From the NCBI GenBank assembly GCA_013362835.1, contig JABFVJ010000278.1, positions 1 to 7,272 on the forward strand: 7,272 bases of DNA. The letters run 5' to 3'. The translations under genes and the position numbers were made by a program. The notes beneath the pieces were generated by a model, which worked only from the letters and a program-made list of their open reading frames with translations, was not told the DNA's origin and ran no database searches. Source of the stretch: Nonomuraea sp. (lineage in GTDB: Bacteria; Actinomycetota; Actinomycetes; Streptosporangiales; Streptosporangiaceae). Positions 5,116 through 7,272 of this stretch are shown here, one piece after another (positions within the stretch are counted from its first letter, which is position 1; each line of letters starts with the position of its first letter).

Positions 5116-6128
5116 CCGAGCTCGGGCAGGCGCAGGTCGGTGAAGACGCCGCGGTGGTCGGTGCCCGGCACGTCGACGATCTCGGTCCTGGCCACGCCGA
5201 CGCGCCGGTCGGCCAGGACGTGGTCGATCGCGATGATCGGCGGCAGCGCCCTGCCGTTGGGCCAGGTCGGTACGAGCCCCTTGCCCACCTGGTCGGCGGC
5301 GTCGACGTAGCCGCGGCCGAGCAGGTCGCGGAAGGCGCGGTGGTCGAGGCTGGCGTTGAAGTCGCCGGCCAGGATCCTGATCACCGACGGCGACGGGGAC
5401 GGCAGCGCCCTGAGCGAGGCGTTCCACTCGTCGACCATCGGGCCGAGCGGCGGGTTGGGGTGCACGGCCACGACCTCGATCCTGCCGCCGGACGGCAGGG
5501 ACACCGTGGCGGCCGGCATGTTGTGACCGATCGGCGTGAACAGGTCTTTCAACGGCGCAGCCGGATATTTCGTGAAAAGGCCGCTGCCGATCGCGCCGTC
5601 CGCCGCCTGCAGCACCCGGTACGGCAGCAGCTCCTTCAACCCGGCCTGATCCAGCCGCGTCACCTCTTCGGGGGTGAGCTCAAGGGCGCTGAACACCTCG
5701 ACGCCGTGGGTGCGCACCAGCTTCACCACGGTCTCGGCGTCGCCCCTGCCGAACAGGTTGACCGACAGGACCCGGAGCGGCGTGCCTTCGGGCGCCGGCC
5801 CCTCCACCCCGGACGTCCGCGGCATCAGGCACGCGACCAGCACCACGCCCACGAGCGCCGCGCTGAGCGCCGCCGGGGTGTTGCGCCTGAGCAGGGAGAG
5901 CAGCGCGGTCAGCGCCGCCAGCCCGGCCCCGATCGGCGTCACCGTCATCAGCTGGGTGAGGAACGAGCCGGTCTCCAGGCCGCCGACCCGCAGCACCGCC
6001 CAGCACGCCAGCAGCGCCACCACCGTCCAGGCGAACCAGCGCCTGCGCCGCCTGGGCGCCGGGCGCTCGTCCGCGGGAGCCTGTTCCGTCTCGGCCGTCG
6101 CGCTCGCTCCGCCCCCGAGTTGATCCAC
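5112..6128 (-). CDS. Membrane-anchored endonuclease/exonuclease/phosphatase (EEP) family protein
   Basis: Predicted metal-dependent phosphodiesterase or nuclease, 338 residues from this start, with three N-terminal membrane segments and a C-terminal EEP domain. With numbering from the GTG at 6128, hydrophobic segments lie at about 31-47, 57-80 and 85-103, preceded by an Arg-rich stretch (PRRRRRW). The catalytic motifs are complete: LSVNLF (Asn124), ALELT (Glu150), VHPNPP (His223), AGDFNAS (Asp256, Asn258), IDHVLA (Asp302, His303) and GTDHRG (Asp324, His325). By the positive-inside rule (Arg before segment 1 and the LLRR loop between 2 and 3) the EEP domain should face outside. The GTG at 6128 is chosen because AGGG (6137-6140) lies 8 nt upstream; the in-frame GTG at 6137 has no usable ribosome site but would add only three residues. 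It is the last gene of the minus-strand group, 36 nt after the SRPBCC gene. Substrate (DNA, phospholipid, nucleotide or inositol phosphate) cannot be told from these motifs. Confidence 0.88.
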   Translation of the reverse strand: MDQLGGGASATAETEQAPADERPAPRRRRRWFAWTVVALLACWAVLRVGGLETGSFLTQLMTVTPIGAGLAALTALLSLLRRNTPAALSAALVGVVLVACLMPRTSGVEGPAPEGTPLRVLSVNLFGRGDAETVVKLVRTHGVEVFSALELTPEEVTRLDQAGLKELLPYRVLQAADGAIGSGLFTKYPAAPLKDLFTPIGHNMPAATVSLPSGGRIEVVAVHPNPPLGPMVDEWNASLRALPSPSPSVIRILAGDFNASLDHRAFRDLLGRGYVDAADQVGKGLVPTWPNGRALPPIIAIDHVLADRRVGVARTEIVDVPGTDHRGVFTDLRLPELG

Positions 6129-6164
6129 AACTTGCACCCTAAGGCAGCGGCGGCGGCGCGGGCG

Positions 6165-6725
6165 TCAGCGGACCGCCTCGGCCTTGGACTTGACGGCCAG
6201 GAGCTGCCCGCGCATCGCGACGAAGTCGGCCACGTCCATCATCGCCACGTACGCGGCGCCGCGTACGGTGGGCTCGCCGCGCATGCGGAGGCGGTAGATC
6301 AGCCGGGTGCCGCCGTCGGTCTCGCGGAGCACGACGGAGCAGCTCGTGGTGGCGTCGGCGCCCCGGTCGGCCAGCACGAGGCTGTACGGCGCCTCGATCC
6401 GCTCGACGACGAACCCGCTGCCCTCCATGGCGTCGCCGGCCTTGAGGTCGCGCGGGGCGTTCGCGGGCTCGGCCGGGCGCGGCGCGCCGGGACGCCGGTA
6501 GCCGCCCAGGCCGATCACCTGGGTCCACACGGCCGCGGGCGGGGCTTCGACGGTGACGGCGCGGGTGGCCTGGAGCTGGGGGAGCGGCACGAGGTCGTCG
6601 CCGGGCAGCTCCTCGCGCGTCTCGCCGTCGGTGGCGCCCCAGCGCAGGTGCCAGGGCCGTACGGCCAGCAGGTAACCGGCGGTGGCGCCCGCGGCCAATC
6701 GGAACAGACGGCGTGGCATGAACAT
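6165..6725 (-). CDS. Membrane-anchored SRPBCC (START/Bet v1-like) family protein
   Basis: Protein of 186 residues with an N-terminal hydrophobic segment (about 6-23, LFRLAAGATAGYLLAV) followed by RPWHLRWGATDGE and LPGDDLVP, a signature I associate with a group of actinobacterial SRPBCC proteins. The ligand-pocket fold begins at TRAVTVEAPPAAVWTQVIGLGG (54-75), the usual first strand and helix, continues with GFVVERIEAPYSLVLAD and CSVVLRETDGGTRLIYRLRMRG, and ends in a C-terminal helix (MMDVADFVAMRGQLLAVK). The pocket probably binds a hydrophobic ligand; no catalytic residues are evident. The ATG at 6725 is preferred because AAGGAG (6738-6733) lies 7 nt upstream; the ATG at 6719 would be 13 nt away and the GTG at 6728 only 4 nt. 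It lies 71 nt after the upstream unknown gene and 36 nt before the EEP gene, all on the minus strand. The function is unknown beyond the fold. Confidence 0.82.
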   Translation of the reverse strand: MFMPRRLFRLAAGATAGYLLAVRPWHLRWGATDGETREELPGDDLVPLPQLQATRAVTVEAPPAAVWTQVIGLGGYRRPGAPRPAEPANAPRDLKAGDAMEGSGFVVERIEAPYSLVLADRGADATTSCSVVLRETDGGTRLIYRLRMRGEPTVRGAAYVAMMDVADFVAMRGQLLAVKSKAEAVR

Positions 6726-6732
6726 CACGGCA

Positions 6733-6738
6733 CTCCTT
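6733..6738 (-). promoter_or_regulatory. Ribosome binding site of the SRPBCC gene
   Basis: AAGGAG on the minus strand, 7 nt before the ATG at 6725; it discriminates between three closely spaced possible starts (6728, 6725, 6719). Confidence 0.75.
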
Positions 6739-6766
6739 GTCGTTGATCGTAACGTGCGCTTTTGAC

Positions 6767-6776
6767 GGCATATGCC
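6767..6776. promoter_or_regulatory. Perfect palindrome GGCATATGCC upstream of the SRPBCC gene
   Basis: A 10-bp perfect palindrome in the 71-bp AT-rich gap between the SRPBCC gene and the unknown gene before it. A weak minus-strand -10-like TACGAT (6751-6746) lies between it and the start codon, without a convincing -35. It could be an operator, but a 10-bp palindrome is short and could be chance. Confidence 0.25.
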
Positions 6777-6796
6777 TGAATTATGGGTTAATGGGG

Positions 6797-7272
6797 TTAG
6801 ATCTGGTTGGCTTTCCACGCGGTAAGTCCATGCGTTTCCGCGATGGGCCGCCAGGACCGCGCGAATTGCGACTTCGCCGCCTGCGCGGCCTCCGATCTGC
6901 TGATTCCGCGCCGATAATCCCGGTCGTCCGAGACCGGGCCCTTGCAGCCGCCCGCGAGATAGCGGCGGGCCCAGGACAGGAAGGCGGTGTCGGCGTCGTA
7001 GGAGGCGTCGAGCGCGTCGACCAGGGTGCGCTTCAGCTCCGGGCCGCCGGGCAGGGCCGTCACGTCGAGGGTGCGGGCGGCGGCGAGCTGGTCGCGGCGG
7101 TTGGCCGTGATGTCCTCGATCGTGTCCACGCCGGACCGGTGGCACCCGCTCGCGCTCGCGATCGCGTCCGACAGACTGGAACGGGTGGAGCTGCTGCTGG
7201 ACAGGAGCTCGTGCACGTCCCCCGCCTGCTCGGCGGCCCCGGCGTCCGAAGCGGGCTCGGCGGTCTCGGAGG
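6797..7272 (-). CDS. Actinobacterial protein of unknown function, C-terminal part (5' end off the window)
   Basis: The minus-strand frame ends at TAA (6799-6797) and stays open to the right edge, so at least 157 codons are present. A GTG at 7216 could start a 139-residue protein, but it lacks a clear ribosome site and the frame upstream (Ala, Glu, Gly and Asp rich, G/C at most third positions) looks coding, so I treat the gene as partial. Recognisable order: HELLSSSSSTRSSL, SDAIASASGC, a helical stretch RRDQLAAARTLDVTALPGG, ADTAFLSWARRYLAGGCKGP, then WRPIAETHGLTAWKANQI at the end. I recall this arrangement (two cysteines, SWA...GC.GP, W.P.A...GL) from uncharacterised actinobacterial proteins, often behind a membrane or proline/acidic linker region. 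The two cysteines may form a disulfide, which would fit an extracytoplasmic domain; this is inference. No function can be given. Confidence 0.7.
   Translation of the reverse strand, partial: SETAEPASDAGAAEQAGDVHELLSSSSSTRSSLSDAIASASGCHRSGVDTIEDITANRRDQLAAARTLDVTALPGGPELKRTLVDALDASYDADTAFLSWARRYLAGGCKGPVSDDRDYRRGISRSEAAQAAKSQFARSWRPIAETHGLTAWKANQI

Noticed and set aside
4731..6746. 671-codon plus-strand open frame
   Set aside because: Overlaps the MetE-like, EEP and SRPBCC genes, is Arg/His/Gly-rich without motifs, and is a high-GC shadow frame.

Overview
The window is high-GC DNA with strong G/C bias at third codon positions, AGGAGG-type ribosome binding sites and many GTG starts. Together with the gene families, this points to an actinobacterium, probably of the Streptosporangiales (Nonomuraea-like). 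The order-level placement is inference; the high-GC actinobacterial origin is well supported. No tRNA, rRNA, CRISPR array, insertion sequence or phage gene was seen.

Left part (1-5115) looks like a small-molecule uptake and CoA-activation locus. On the minus strand, a branched-chain-amino-acid-type (LIV/HAAT) ABC importer starts with a lipoprotein substrate-binding protein (393-1580). It is followed 2 nt later by a LivG-type ATPase (390-1) that runs off the left edge. Facing it across an 82-bp divergent promoter region is a PaaX-family repressor (1663-2469). On the plus strand after paaX come a FadD13-like acyl-CoA ligase (2520-3995) and a short MetE-family zinc methyl/alkyltransferase (4015-5115), 19 nt apart and probably co-transcribed.

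Two regulatory sites stand out. The transporter promoter (TTGACA-17-TACATT on the minus strand) carries a perfect AATGTA-N6-TACATT inverted repeat over its spacer and -10, a good candidate PaaX-family operator. Just after the paaX stop codon lies ATCAAGCGCTTGGT, which fits the KstR2-type palindrome AnCAAGnnCTTGnT, plus a third half-site. It lies immediately before the ligase. A reasonable model is that an acid is imported, made into a CoA thioester by the ligase, and the thioester relieves repression by the PaaX-like and/or a TetR-like regulator. The substrate cannot be named from this window, and the job of the MetE-like protein in such a locus is unexplained.

Right part (5112-7272) is a separate minus-strand group that meets the first tail-to-tail, the two stop codons overlapping in a single CTAG. 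It encodes a membrane-anchored endonuclease/exonuclease/phosphatase (EEP) domain protein (5112-6128), a membrane-anchored SRPBCC (START/Bet v1-like) protein (6165-6725), and the C-terminal part of an actinobacterial protein of unknown function with two cysteines (6797 to the right edge). No intergenic stretch exceeds 300 bp.
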